Positions 14,258 to 23,192 of a DNA stretch of 33,120 nucleotides are shown one piece after another. The notes beneath the pieces are model-generated. The model worked only from the letters and a program-made list of their open reading frames with translations, was not told the origin of the DNA and made no database searches. Every line of letters begins with the position of its first letter. The stretch's first letter is position 1. The position numbers were made by a program, and so were the translations under genes. Origin of the DNA: JADHUC01 sp964617665 (GTDB lineage: Bacteria; Planctomycetota; Planctomycetia; Pirellulales; Pirellulaceae); contig CAZUAH010000094.1 of NCBI GenBank assembly GCA_964617665.1, positions 1 to 33,120 of the forward strand, given 5' to 3'.

Positions 14258-17149
14258 TCACTGGCCGCCCGCTGCTTGTTGGCGGCATTGGATGTAGAGT
14301 CGGACATGTTCGTAGTGAATGTCATCGGGCAACTGATCGAGCAAGGCTCGTATGCGGCCAGGAGGCTTCTCGCCGACTGCGTCTTCGAGCATCGCCAAGT
14401 CGTTTTCGGACAAGAACCATTCCGCTTTGACAGGCAAGTTGTGCTCCAGCGCCAGCAGACTGTGATCCAGCAGATCCTCAGTGCTAACATGACGAATCTG
14501 CTCGCATTGCTCCGCCGAGTAGCCGTCGTGCAGCAGACGCCATGTCCAGTAGAAATTCGGCTTCGTCCCCCGTCGCTCGAATTGCTCGATTGCTGTGGCC
14601 GCATCCGCGGCCTCGGGCGCTGACGCAGCTGGCGCGACTTTCTCGTAGGTGACCTCTACGCGTCCGGTGACCTCGGTTGATGCGTCTCTTGGAGTTGGGG
14701 CTCCATCCGTACCGTCGCTCTCACAGACCCGGTCTACCGCCTGTTGGCCGGAGTGTTGCGCGGTCAGGTCCAACAGTTTGTCCCCATACGCTCGTGCAGT
14801 CGCCTTGCCGATTCCTTTGATCGCCAATAGCCCATTTCGCGAGCGGGGCTTCAAGGTCGCGACTTGTTCGAGAGCTGCGTTCGTCAGGACGCGGTAGGCG
14901 GGGCAGCCAGCCGCTTGGGCGGTCTCGCGGCGCCATTGACGCAATGTCTCGAACAAGAGGGGATCAACCAGCGGGAGCGATTCTGCGTCATCTGCGGGCG
15001 AAACGGCCCCCTTCGCCGTTGGCGGAGCCGCCTGCGTTTGGCCGCCCAGCTTGACCGACAACCCGACTGGCAAGAAAAACGTCTCCGGCAGTTCCGCCTT
15101 GCTTCGCATCACATCGCCACCCAATTCGGTCAACTGAACGACGGGGCGATGACGGTCTACTTCAACGGGTCGAACCAGTTGTGCTTCCTGCAATGCGTCA
15201 ATTAAATCAACCACGTCGGCTTGCTTCAGGTGCTTGAGCAGGCCGAAAGTGCTCAATCGGTCCAATCGAAACTTGCGGATATCGGCTGCCTTGGAGCCGC
15301 GAAGCATCTTGGCCACCACGTGTTTGCCGAACCGTCCGTTGGTGCGAGCCACTCCGCTTAGTGCCATGCGCACGGCTGCCAATACATTGCTCGAGACCGG
15401 TGTTTGAATATGTTGGTCAGATGCCTCGGACGGCGTATCCGACGGCGCTGTGCAGTTGTCGCACACGCCGCATCTGGCTCGGTCGGGATCGCCAAAGTAT
15501 TCCAAAATCTCCAACTGGCGACACCGCCGAGTTCTGGCAAAACGAATCACACGGTCCAGCTTCTCATACTCCGCTTTGCGGCGCCGCTCCAATTCCTCGA
15601 AGTCGATCTCCAGAGCTGCGAACGGCTTGTCCGGCGTGAGCATATGAATCGCTCGTCCGCGAAAGGCCGGAACGTAATCGAACGCCTCGAGTTTGCCGAG
15701 TTCGCGCAAGCCTTGCGTCACGACGTCGCGTTCCAGGTCGGCCATGGCCGCAAGTCGTTGTGGATGGAAATACACGCGTTCGTACCGCAATTCGCCCACT
15801 TCTTGTTCAACCCGCCGAAGGACCTTGCGGCGGACACGAGCATTCTTTGGCAACAGGTCGACCAAGGTGGGCAGATTGCTGTCGATCCGCACGGACGCCT
15901 TGTTCTCCATCGAGTCCATGCGTTCGATCGCACCGCATTTCTCCAGCAGCCGTTCACTGGCGCCTACGCCTTCAGTACCGATTTTCAACGCGAGCCGTTC
16001 TTTCAAATCTTCCAGCGTAATCTCGATTGGATCCTCGTCGAGCGAACGAAGATGCTCGTAGACCTGCGCCACAATCTCGCGCGATGGATAGGCGTTGTTG
16101 ATGAAGAACTCTTGGATGTAACGATCCTGGTAGCTGAACAGCAGCAGACAGCGCGAGGGCTCCCCGTCGCGCCCGGCACGGCCTGCCTCCTGGTAATAGG
16201 CTTCAAGGCTGCCCGGCATGTTGTAGTGGACGACGAACCGCAGGTCCGACTTGTCGATGCCCATGCCAAATGCGTTGGTGGCCACTACCACCTGAACGCG
16301 ATCCTGCATGAAGGCTTCCTGAATGCTGCGGCGCTCGTCGGGCATGAGCCCTGCGTGGTATGTGCCCACGCTTCGCTTCAATTCGTCGGAAATCATCTTC
16401 GCAAGTTCGCCACACTTCTTACGAGTCGAGGCGTATATGATCCCAGCCCCGGGATTCTCGCGCAAGAAATCCAGGAGCAGTCGGTCCTTTTCTCGCTGGT
16501 CGCCAGGGTACTGCGCTTCGAAATGCAGGTTGCCGCGTGCGAATCCTGTGACGAACACTTTGGGCTTGCGCAACAGCAGCAATTCGCCCACGTCTTTGCG
16601 AACGTCGGCCGTTGCCGTGGCGGTTAGCGCGATGGTTTGCGGGAATCCCAACCGCTGGCGGAATCTGCCCAGGCGAGCGTAGTCGGGACGGAAGTCATGC
16701 CCCCATTCGCTGATGCAATGGGCCTCGTCTACGGCCAGCAACTGGACTCGCGTCTTGCCGACGGCCTCCAGGAAACGAGGGTTTCGCAACCGTTCCGGTG
16801 CAATGTAGACCAGGTCGTAGCACCCGCCGGCCATGTTGGCCAATCGCGTGCTCTGCTCGGCCACTGGAAGTGAACTGTTGACAAATGTGGACTTGATGTC
16901 CAATTCGTCCAACGCGTCGACTTGATCCTTCATCAATGCAATCAGAGGCGATACAACCAACGTCAAGCCCTGTCGCGCAATCGCGGGAAGCTGATAGCAA
17001 AGGCTCTTCCCCCCACCGGTCGGCATGATACACATGCAATCATGGCCCGCCAGAACCGCCGAGATGACCTCTTCCTGTCCGGGACGAAACGAGGACAACC
17101 CGAACCGGGGCAAATGCTCTTCGGGATACTCGGAAACTGTCACAGACAT
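14258..17149 (-). CDS. recQ: ATP-dependent DNA helicase RecQ
   Basis: A 3'-to-5' helicase for recombination repair and replication restart. The 963-residue protein starts with MSVTVSEYPEEHLPRFG at 17149; upstream codons in the same frame lack helicase character. Domains: DEAD/DEAH core with Walker A GGGKS (45-49) and DEAH (141-144), motif VI QEAGRAGRDGEP, zinc-binding region with CGVCDNC, RQC winged helix, an HRDC domain (about 725-800, PLLFETLRQWRRETA...LAIKGIGKATA), and a C-terminal helical region (FYWTWRLLHDGYSAEQCEQIRHVS) resembling the HTH_40-type tail of some RecQ proteins. It is longer than E. coli RecQ (about 610) because of the tail and linkers. Divergent from the STM4015 gene. Confidence 0.95.
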   Translation of the reverse strand: MSVTVSEYPEEHLPRFGLSSFRPGQEEVISAVLAGHDCMCIMPTGGGKSLCYQLPAIARQGLTLVVSPLIALMKDQVDALDELDIKSTFVNSSLPVAEQSTRLANMAGGCYDLVYIAPERLRNPRFLEAVGKTRVQLLAVDEAHCISEWGHDFRPDYARLGRFRQRLGFPQTIALTATATADVRKDVGELLLLRKPKVFVTGFARGNLHFEAQYPGDQREKDRLLLDFLRENPGAGIIYASTRKKCGELAKMISDELKRSVGTYHAGLMPDERRSIQEAFMQDRVQVVVATNAFGMGIDKSDLRFVVHYNMPGSLEAYYQEAGRAGRDGEPSRCLLLFSYQDRYIQEFFINNAYPSREIVAQVYEHLRSLDEDPIEITLEDLKERLALKIGTEGVGASERLLEKCGAIERMDSMENKASVRIDSNLPTLVDLLPKNARVRRKVLRRVEQEVGELRYERVYFHPQRLAAMADLERDVVTQGLRELGKLEAFDYVPAFRGRAIHMLTPDKPFAALEIDFEELERRRKAEYEKLDRVIRFARTRRCRQLEILEYFGDPDRARCGVCDNCTAPSDTPSEASDQHIQTPVSSNVLAAVRMALSGVARTNGRFGKHVVAKMLRGSKAADIRKFRLDRLSTFGLLKHLKQADVVDLIDALQEAQLVRPVEVDRHRPVVQLTELGGDVMRSKAELPETFFLPVGLSVKLGGQTQAAPPTAKGAVSPADDAESLPLVDPLLFETLRQWRRETAQAAGCPAYRVLTNAALEQVATLKPRSRNGLLAIKGIGKATARAYGDKLLDLTAQHSGQQAVDRVCESDGTDGAPTPRDASTEVTGRVEVTYEKVAPAASAPEAADAATAIEQFERRGTKPNFYWTWRLLHDGYSAEQCEQIRHVSTEDLLDHSLLALEHNLPVKAEWFLSENDLAMLEDAVGEKPPGRIRALLDQLPDDIHYEHVRLYIQCRQQAAGGQ

Positions 17150-17192
17150 GGTGGTCGGATAGGAATGTCGGTATTTGCCAATGAATTGCGTT

Positions 17193-17198
17193 ATTATA
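17193..17198 (-). promoter_or_regulatory. Candidate -10 element for recQ
   Basis: Read on the minus strand these bases are TATAAT, a perfect sigma-70 -10 hexamer, about 44 bases upstream of the recQ start codon. The position 17 bases further upstream (TTCCGC region) is a poor match to TTGACA, so the promoter is not certain. A 10-bp inverted repeat (17155-17164 and 17228-17237) flanks this site and could be an operator, but its arms are 63 bases apart. Confidence 0.3.
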
Positions 17199-17366
17199 CG
17201 GGCCTTCACATCAAGCGGAACACGACCTCCTATCCGATTCATGCCTGGGAACCTTCTGATGTCGGGGGAAGCGAGGCGAGAATCTTGCGACTTCGGCTCA
17301 CGTGGGTAATAATCCTTCTCGTCGGTTTGGGCACGTCCACAAATCTCCTCGAAAGGAGCCAAGTCC

Positions 17367-18305
17367 ATGACCATCGACGAACATGTAGCGACGTTTGCCG
17401 GGATGCCAGTGCACGAGTACGATCCGGAACAGGGAATCCAGGCCCCGGCCGGAACGGTCAGCCGACTGAGCACCGACTGGGATGACTACGAGTCCGGAAG
17501 AACTCTCAAGGACTTGCTGCCGCAGTTTCTTGCCGATCCTGCCGCCGGAGGCGTGGCAGGTCTGATCATCGGAGATTGGGGAGGCACCGCCGAAGGCAAC
17601 AATTCGGCCGCGGTCGTCGAAGCTCTCGTAACCGCGCGCGACAAGTTGAGCGGTCTTGTGGCTCTCTTCATCGGAGACATGGTTTGTGAGGAATGCGAGG
17701 TATCGTGGATCAACCAGTCCGACATGTCACCGCTGTGGGATGCGTATCCGAACCTGCGGCATTTCCGTGTGCGAGGCGGTGAAGGGCTGAGCCTCGGCAG
17801 GCTGGAGCACGGTGCGTTGGAGTCGGTGGTGATCGAAACGGGCGGCCTCGACGCCGAAATCGTGCGAGACGTCGCCAGCGCAAAACTGCCGCAACTCCAG
17901 CACTTGGAACTTTGGCTAGGCACGGACGAGTATGGCGCCAACGCCCGACCCGAGGACCTGGATCCTATCTTGGCCGGGGATAAGTTCCCGAAGCTGCGAT
18001 ACCTGGGTCTTCGCGATAGCTACATTGCGGACGAGATTGCCAAGGCGGTCGCCGAGGCGCCAGTATTGAAACAGCTCGACGAACTCGATTTGTCCATGGG
18101 CACGCTTACCGACGACGGCGCCCAGGCATTGCTGGAATCTTCGCTGGTGCCGGGGCTGAAACGACTCAATCTGCAATACCACTTCATGTCACCGGAGGCG
18201 ATGGCGAAGTTCGAGGCGTTGAGTATCGAGGTGAATGTCGACGATCGGCAGGAAGAGGACGAGTACGACGGGGAGACGTTCCGGTATGTGGCGGTCGGCG
18301 AGTGA
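17367..18305 (+). CDS. STM4015-family leucine-rich-repeat protein (intact copy)
   Basis: STM4015 proteins are LRR-like and belong to the STM4011-STM4015 gene set, whose function is not known. The 312-residue product starts MTIDEHVATFAG at an ATG preceded by AAGGAG (17352-17357). After an N-terminal region (1-90), LRR-type repeats run from about 110 to 285 (PNLRHFRVRG, LPQLQHLELWLG, PKLRYLGLRD, LDELDLSMG, LKRLNLQYHFMS). An acidic linker (DDRQEEDEYDGE) then leads to the end FRYVAVGE. The paralogue at 23193-24451 ends RYCAVGE, so the last residues look conserved for a purpose. First gene of a tightly packed operon, stop three bases from the next ATG. There is no signal peptide, so it is likely cytoplasmic. 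Confidence 0.9.
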   Translation: MTIDEHVATFAGMPVHEYDPEQGIQAPAGTVSRLSTDWDDYESGRTLKDLLPQFLADPAAGGVAGLIIGDWGGTAEGNNSAAVVEALVTARDKLSGLVALFIGDMVCEECEVSWINQSDMSPLWDAYPNLRHFRVRGGEGLSLGRLEHGALESVVIETGGLDAEIVRDVASAKLPQLQHLELWLGTDEYGANARPEDLDPILAGDKFPKLRYLGLRDSYIADEIAKAVAEAPVLKQLDELDLSMGTLTDDGAQALLESSLVPGLKRLNLQYHFMSPEAMAKFEALSIEVNVDDRQEEDEYDGETFRYVAVGE

Positions 18306-18308
18306 CTG

Positions 18309-18968
18309 ATGTGGCGAACAATCCTGCTTGACCTGGACAATACGCTCATCGACCGCGATGCCGCTCACCGTCGATACTGCGAGTCGTATCTGGAGCGTCA
18401 CTGCCCAGGGATCCCCGAAGGCGAACGATCCGAGGCATTGGAAGAGATGCTGGCGGCTGATCAGCGAGGCTATTTCGATCGCAAACAGTATTGTCACTGG
18501 TTAGCCGAGCTACTTCCGCAGGCTAATCTGCCTGCGGGCGTGATTTGGGACGACTATCGCCGGCGACTTGCGGAACTCGTCCCGCGAGACGACCGCGTGC
18601 TTGATTTGGTCGAGCGACTTGGAGGCAAGTATCGGCTGGCCGTCGTTTCTAATGGCTTTGGTGACATCCAGCGACGCAAACTCGCTGCTGCAGGACTCGC
18701 TGACAGGTTTGGCGATGTGTTCATATCCGGTGAATTGGGTTGGGACAAGCCGGACAGTCGGATCTTCCTTCATGTACTGGAACAACTGGGCAACACTCCC
18801 GAAGAAGCTCTGTTTGTCGGGGACAATCCACAACATGACATCGCCGGCGCAACCAATGTCGGCATAACGACCTGCTGGATCGCCGCTGGCCGGAGCTTTC
18901 CAAGTGGAATTTCTTCTCCGGATCACACGATTCAAAGCATTTTGGAACTCGACACGGTACTCCCATGA
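18309..18968 (+). CDS. HAD-superfamily hydrolase (YjjG/HAD-IA type)
   Basis: This 219-residue protein has all HAD motifs: I, DLDNT (nucleophile D8, acid/base D10); II, VVSNG; III, the Lys in GWDKPDSRIF; IV, FVGDNPQHDI. A helical cap (about 20-85) follows motif I, placing it with HAD-IA phosphatases such as YjjG, which dephosphorylate nucleotides or sugar phosphates. It sits between STM4015 (3 bases upstream) and STM4013 (ATGA overlap downstream), so it is translated with the cassette, although it is not one of the five genes that name it. It could remove a phosphate from a pathway intermediate; the substrate cannot be deduced. Confidence 0.9.
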   Translation: MWRTILLDLDNTLIDRDAAHRRYCESYLERHCPGIPEGERSEALEEMLAADQRGYFDRKQYCHWLAELLPQANLPAGVIWDDYRRRLAELVPRDDRVLDLVERLGGKYRLAVVSNGFGDIQRRKLAAAGLADRFGDVFISGELGWDKPDSRIFLHVLEQLGNTPEEALFVGDNPQHDIAGATNVGITTCWIAAGRSFPSGISSPDHTIQSILELDTVLP

Positions 18969-19783
18969 TCGACGCCAACCAGATCGTTGGCACGCACGAT
19001 TTGCTTTTTGTCACGCTAGATGCGTTGCGTTATGACGTGGCACAGACTGCGTTGGAACAGGGCATGACACCGAACTTGGCCCAACTTCTACCACAAGGTG
19101 TCTGGGAGGCACGACATACGCCCGGGAATTTCACGTTCGCGGCCCATCAAGCGTTTTTCGCCGGTTTCTTCCCCACGCCCATCTCTCCCGGGCCACATCC
19201 TCGTTTGTTCGCCGCTCGGTTTCCCGGCAGCGAGACGACCGGTGATACAACGTACGTCTTCGACGCTCCGAATATCGTCGCAGGACTGGCCGCCAGCGGC
19301 TATCACACGGTTTGCATTGGCGGGGTGGGTTTTTTCAGCAAACTCTCGCCGCTTGGGGCGGTGCTGCCGGGACTATTTGACGAAAGCCACTGGTCGGAGG
19401 CGTTTTCGGTGACTGATGCGGCCTCCACGGAAAACCAAGTTCGCAAAGGTCTGGAGATCGTGGATGGGCTTCCGGATTCGCAACGGCTGTTCATGTTCTT
19501 GAACGTATCGGCTCTGCACCAACCGAATTGCATCTTCATGCCTGGAGCGACCGAAGATTCAGTCGACACGCAGGCCGCCGCCTTGGCATACGTCGACCAA
19601 CATTTGCCGATGCTGATCGACGCTTTGCGTCGGCGAGCCCCGTTGACGTGCATTCTGTGCTCGGATCACGGGACAGCGTACGGGGAAGACGGCTATTGGG
19701 GACACCGGGTGAGCCATCCTGTGGTTTGGACGGTACCCTACGCCGAGTTCGCATTGCCTCGCACGGCGGAGGCGGAACAGTGA
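18965..19783 (+). CDS. STM4013-family hydrolase (alkaline phosphatase/sulfatase fold)
   Basis: Member of the STM4013/SEN3800 hydrolase family. The 272-residue protein has alkaline-phosphatase superfamily features: LLFVTLDALRYDV with metal ligand D19, the region PGNFTFAAHQAFFAGF where the nucleophilic Thr/Ser is expected (about residues 53-61), and a C-terminal metal motif CSDHGTAYGEDGYWGHRVSHPV. It is shorter than true sulfatases (450 or more) and lacks the formylglycine CxPxR signature and a signal peptide, so it is a cytoplasmic phosphatase or phosphodiesterase-like enzyme of unknown substrate. It overlaps the HAD gene by ATGA and the STM4012 gene by GTGA, indicating translational coupling. 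Confidence 0.85.
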   Translation: MIDANQIVGTHDLLFVTLDALRYDVAQTALEQGMTPNLAQLLPQGVWEARHTPGNFTFAAHQAFFAGFFPTPISPGPHPRLFAARFPGSETTGDTTYVFDAPNIVAGLAASGYHTVCIGGVGFFSKLSPLGAVLPGLFDESHWSEAFSVTDAASTENQVRKGLEIVDGLPDSQRLFMFLNVSALHQPNCIFMPGATEDSVDTQAAALAYVDQHLPMLIDALRRRAPLTCILCSDHGTAYGEDGYWGHRVSHPVVWTVPYAEFALPRTAEAEQ

Positions 19784-21099
19784 TCTCGCTGGCCGAACAG
19801 CTCGAAGCCGCGCCGTATGTGGGCTACACCTATTCGTATCCCCACAAAACGTCGCATCGGCCGCTGGAGAAGCCGGTGCCGCTGGAGAAGCTCTGGACGC
19901 CCGAGCGTCGGGACGCACTTTTCCTGTATCTTCACGTTCCGTTTTGCGAACGACGCTGCGGGTACTGCAATCTCTTCTCCGCCGCGAGTCCGCCGTCGCA
20001 CTTGATCCAGGAGTACCTGTCGACGATACGCCGACAGGCATCCCGCGTGCGCGATGCACTGGGGGAAGCCCAGTTCGCTCGACTGGCATTTGGGGGCGGC
20101 ACCCCGACGTTTCTTGATGTAGCCGATTTGCAGTCGTTGCTCGATGTGGCTGTGGAGACGATGGGTGCGGATTCGAAGAGGATTCCCGTTTCCGTAGAAG
20201 CTTCGCCGTCCACCGTGACCACGGCCAAGTTGAGCCTGCTCCGGGATTACCACGTAGACCGCGTGAGCATCGGAGTTCAATCGTTCGACGAACGCGAGGC
20301 GAAGGCTATCGGACGTTGCCAGCGGCGTGATGAAGTGGAACGTTCGCTGGACATGATACGCCGAGAGGAATTTGCCACGCTGAACATCGATTTGATCTAC
20401 GGCGGCCCAAGGCAGACGATCGAAAGCTGGCTTTCGTCGGTTCGTCAGGCGATTCGCTACAGCCCGCAGGAACTCTATCTTTATCCGCTGTACGTACGTC
20501 CATCGACGGAACTCGGACGAGGCCCTTGTCCGTGGGAGGATCAGCGATTGGCGGCGTATCGCGAGGCCCGCGCAGTCCTACTCGATGAAGGATACGAGCA
20601 GATTTCAATGCGAATGTTCCGTGCGAAGCATGCGATGGAGATAGATGCTCCCGTCTATCGCTGCCAAGAGGACGGAATGGTCGGACTGGGCTGTGGCGCG
20701 CGCTCGTATACGCGATCGCTCCACTACTCGACAAAATATGCGGTAGATCAATCGGCCGTTCGTTCCATCCTGCAAGAGTTCGTCGGTCGCACTACGGAAT
20801 CGTTTGGCTTCGCCGACCACGGATTTCGCTTGGATGACGAGGACCAACGTCGCCGCTATGCGATTATCTCTCTGCTTCTCTGTGAAGGTCTGAGCCGTAC
20901 GGGCTATGCCAAACGCTTTCGCGGCGATCCATTGGACGATCTGCCTGAGTTGGCAGACCTGGAGCGAAACGGATTGACGACGATTTCGGCTGACCGAATC
21001 CGATTGAACGAAGCGGGCATCGAACGTTCTGATACCATCGGGCCGTGGCTATATTCGGCGAAGGTTCTGCGGTTGATGGAGTCGTACGAATCGTGCTAG
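19780..21099 (+). CDS. STM4012-family radical SAM protein (HemW-like)
   Basis: The GTG start at 19780 overlaps the STM4013 stop (GTGA) and has GGAGG upstream; the frame continues further upstream but that part is antisense noise. The 439-residue product has the radical SAM motif in HVPFCERRCGYC (C56, C60, C63), then FGGGTPTF, VEASPSTV, VDRVSIGVQSFDE and NIDLIYGGP, the same order as in HemW and coproporphyrinogen III dehydrogenase-like enzymes. The C-terminal part (MVGLGCGARSYTRSLHYSTKY) also follows that family. HemW itself moves heme, whereas STM4012 proteins occur with STM4011, 4013, 4014 and 4015 and probably catalyse another reaction. The 3' end overlaps STM4011 by seven bases. Confidence 0.9.
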   Translation: MISLAEQLEAAPYVGYTYSYPHKTSHRPLEKPVPLEKLWTPERRDALFLYLHVPFCERRCGYCNLFSAASPPSHLIQEYLSTIRRQASRVRDALGEAQFARLAFGGGTPTFLDVADLQSLLDVAVETMGADSKRIPVSVEASPSTVTTAKLSLLRDYHVDRVSIGVQSFDEREAKAIGRCQRRDEVERSLDMIRREEFATLNIDLIYGGPRQTIESWLSSVRQAIRYSPQELYLYPLYVRPSTELGRGPCPWEDQRLAAYREARAVLLDEGYEQISMRMFRAKHAMEIDAPVYRCQEDGMVGLGCGARSYTRSLHYSTKYAVDQSAVRSILQEFVGRTTESFGFADHGFRLDDEDQRRRYAIISLLLCEGLSRTGYAKRFRGDPLDDLPELADLERNGLTTISADRIRLNEAGIERSDTIGPWLYSAKVLRLMESYESC

Positions 21100-21962
21100 A
21101 GCTCTCCATCCTGTATCGAGGTCCGCTGGCAAGCTGCAATTACGCGTGCTGGTACTGCCCGTTTGCCAAGCGTCGCCAGAACCGAGCGGAGTTGGCGAGC
21201 GATCGGGCAGCTCTGGGCCGATTTGTCGACTGGGTGGCCTCGCGCCGCGAAGTTCGGCTTTCGATCTTGTTTACTCCCTGGGGCGAAGCCCTCGTGCATC
21301 GCTACTACCAAGATGCACTGGCGGAGTTGAGCCACCTGCCGCAAGTGGGAAAGGTGGCCGCACAGACGAACCTCGCATGCAATCTCGACTGGATCGAGCG
21401 ATGCGACAAGAAGCGGCTCGCTCTATGGTGCAGCTATCATCCTGGGCAGGTCGCACGCGACCGGTTTCTCGCACAGTGCGAGCGGCTTGGTAGGTTGGAC
21501 GTACGGTATAGCGTCGGCATGGTCGGCCTAAGAGAGCATTTCGTCGAGGCCGAGGCATTACGTCGCGAATTACCGTCGAGCGTCTACCTCTGGATCAACG
21601 CTTACAAGGACGCCCCCGACTACTATTCCGGGGAAGAAGTCCAGCGATTCGAAGCGATCGATCCGCTCTTTGCGTTCAGTACGCCACATCACGTCAGCAA
21701 GGGATACGTCTGCCGCGCGGGCGAATCAGTCATCTCGGTCGATGGCGCGGGAACGGTTCGACGCTGCCATTTCATAGCCGAACCGTTGGGAAATCTCTAC
21801 GAGCCGGGATTCGAGAACGTGTTGAAGCGGCGAACCTGCACGAACGACACATGCGGATGCCACATCGGCTACGTGCATTTGGAACGGCTTGGTCTGGATT
21901 CGATTTTCGTGGAAGGCACGCTCGAACGTATCCCTCCTCTCGTCGCTTGGAACGAATGTTAG
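21093..21962 (+). CDS. STM4011-family radical SAM protein
   Basis: A GTG at 21093, overlapping the STM4012 stop by seven bases, gives 289 residues beginning LELSILYRGPLASCNYAC. The iron-sulfur motif is SCNYACWYCPFAK (C15, C19, C22) and a FTPWGEALVH segment takes the place of the usual GGGEP motif. The C-terminal part has more Cys (GYVCRAGE, VRRCHFIAEPLGNLY, RRTCTNDTCGCHIGY), like the auxiliary iron-sulfur cluster region (SPASM-like) of peptide-modifying radical SAM enzymes. Two dissimilar radical SAM proteins next to each other suggest two chemical steps or a heterodimer. The substrate is unknown. Confidence 0.9.
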   Translation: MLELSILYRGPLASCNYACWYCPFAKRRQNRAELASDRAALGRFVDWVASRREVRLSILFTPWGEALVHRYYQDALAELSHLPQVGKVAAQTNLACNLDWIERCDKKRLALWCSYHPGQVARDRFLAQCERLGRLDVRYSVGMVGLREHFVEAEALRRELPSSVYLWINAYKDAPDYYSGEEVQRFEAIDPLFAFSTPHHVSKGYVCRAGESVISVDGAGTVRRCHFIAEPLGNLYEPGFENVLKRRTCTNDTCGCHIGYVHLERLGLDSIFVEGTLERIPPLVAWNEC

Positions 21963-22033
21963 AATGACCCGGCGACCCGGGGCCCCTTCGGGCATAACAT
22001 CCCATCCAATGTCTTTGCCTTAGGAGCGCAAGC

Positions 22034-22906
22034 GTGCATCTCCACGGTCCTCGTAGCCGCGCAAAATGGTTGTTTCTGGGATGCGTCGCGTTCTTCGCCG
22101 CCACCAACCTCCTGATGTTCCCATCGATATTCTTCGCAGGGCAGCCTACAGACGTCGTGGCGATTCTCATGGGCGTGTGCTTGTACAGTTCGATCGGTGC
22201 GCAGATGGCCCTTCTTGCCATCTGGTGCATGCTCGTTCCGCTCCATTGGGTGAAGCGATCTCTGTTGGGAGCAACATCATGTCTTGTTCTATACGGACTC
22301 TTGATAGCTGGGTTTGTTATTTTCTATGCCTTTGAAATTGGCTTCATAGATGACGAGCTTTGGACTCTTTCCTTGATCGGATTGTTGTGGCTGCCTCTTC
22401 TATTGCTGGCCGTGCAGACACCTTTGTGGATAATGCATGTCTGGTTCCGCTGGCACATTGTCCATCGGGACGATGGACCGTACGCCAGTTTCCAGCCGCT
22501 GCGAATTGGAGGTTTGATGATCGCTATGGCAGCCGTCGCAATGGCTTTGGCGGCGGTCTTGGCGGCAGAGCGGTTGGCACAGTCGATAAATGAGCCGTTC
22601 GACAAGATGATTATCGTTTTCGTGGCTTCCATCATCATGGTAGCAAGCGCCACAATCGTCTTGCCTGCGGTCGTGGCCACCCTGCGTGCGCGCCGATTGC
22701 TGATGTCCGTGGGATTGGTACTCGCCGTAAACACGGCGATTGCCATAGGTTGCGCGGCACTGATGGTGATCCTCGCGGGCGCACCGGCAGATTGGGAAAC
22801 GCTAATCGCAATGCCTGCCATCCACGGGGGCGTCTTTGCGGGGCTCGCAGTGCCTATGCTGATCGCTCGCAAACTCGGCTATCGACTGCAGTGGGGCCGC
22901 CAATAG
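22034..22906 (+). CDS. Multi-pass membrane protein of unknown function
   Basis: A GTG start at 22034 has TAGGAG eight bases upstream. The 290-residue product has about seven or eight hydrophobic segments (for example AKWLFLGCVAFFAATNLLMF, CLVLYGLLIAGFVIFYAF, LIGLLWLPLLLLAVQ, IGGLMIAMAAVAMALAAVL, IIVFVASIIMVASATIVL, VGLVLAVNTAIAIGCAALMVIL). Loops are short and I recognise no transporter motif. It is 71 bases after STM4011 on the same strand and may be the last gene of the cassette operon; the minus-strand half of the cassette also begins with a small membrane protein. Role unknown. Confidence 0.75.
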   Translation: MHLHGPRSRAKWLFLGCVAFFAATNLLMFPSIFFAGQPTDVVAILMGVCLYSSIGAQMALLAIWCMLVPLHWVKRSLLGATSCLVLYGLLIAGFVIFYAFEIGFIDDELWTLSLIGLLWLPLLLLAVQTPLWIMHVWFRWHIVHRDDGPYASFQPLRIGGLMIAMAAVAMALAAVLAAERLAQSINEPFDKMIIVFVASIIMVASATIVLPAVVATLRARRLLMSVGLVLAVNTAIAIGCAALMVILAGAPADWETLIAMPAIHGGVFAGLAVPMLIARKLGYRLQWGRQ

Positions 22907-23192
22907 CGGCGTGTTATCACTTCTTGCCGTTCAGCAAGTTCGTAACGATGGTGGGCCACAGCGAGGCGTGCATTTGCGCCGCGGTCATTCACTATGGTGC
23001 GAGCAACCGGGAGAGGCGAGCCGTGCGATTGGCCACAGCCGCTCAGGTTTCGACCAGCGGGTGGTAATCGTCCGGTTTGTCGAAGCCCGCCGTCCAGGCT
23101 GCGGCTTGGCGACATGTCCGCATGCCGGGCGGCTGTGTGGTTGTTGGGACGAGTTCTGCCCAGTGATTCGTCCACGTGTGATTTCGAAGGGG
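22907..23192. other. Gap between the two converging cassette operons
   Basis: The 286 bases between the membrane protein stop and the STM4015 paralogue stop contain only overlapping, Arg-rich open frames on both strands, without start signals or familiar motifs. I see no strong hairpin with a T-run, so the terminators of the two operons are not obvious. Confidence 0.5.

Noticed and set aside
15404..16627. 407-codon plus-strand frame inside recQ
   Set aside because: The minus strand encodes RecQ with all helicase motifs; the plus frame has no domain and is an antisense shadow.
17155..17237. 10-bp inverted repeat TCGGATAGGA / TCCTATCCGA as operator between recQ and STM4015
   Set aside because: The arms are 63 bases apart and one arm lies outside the likely core promoter; chance occurrence at this distance is quite possible.
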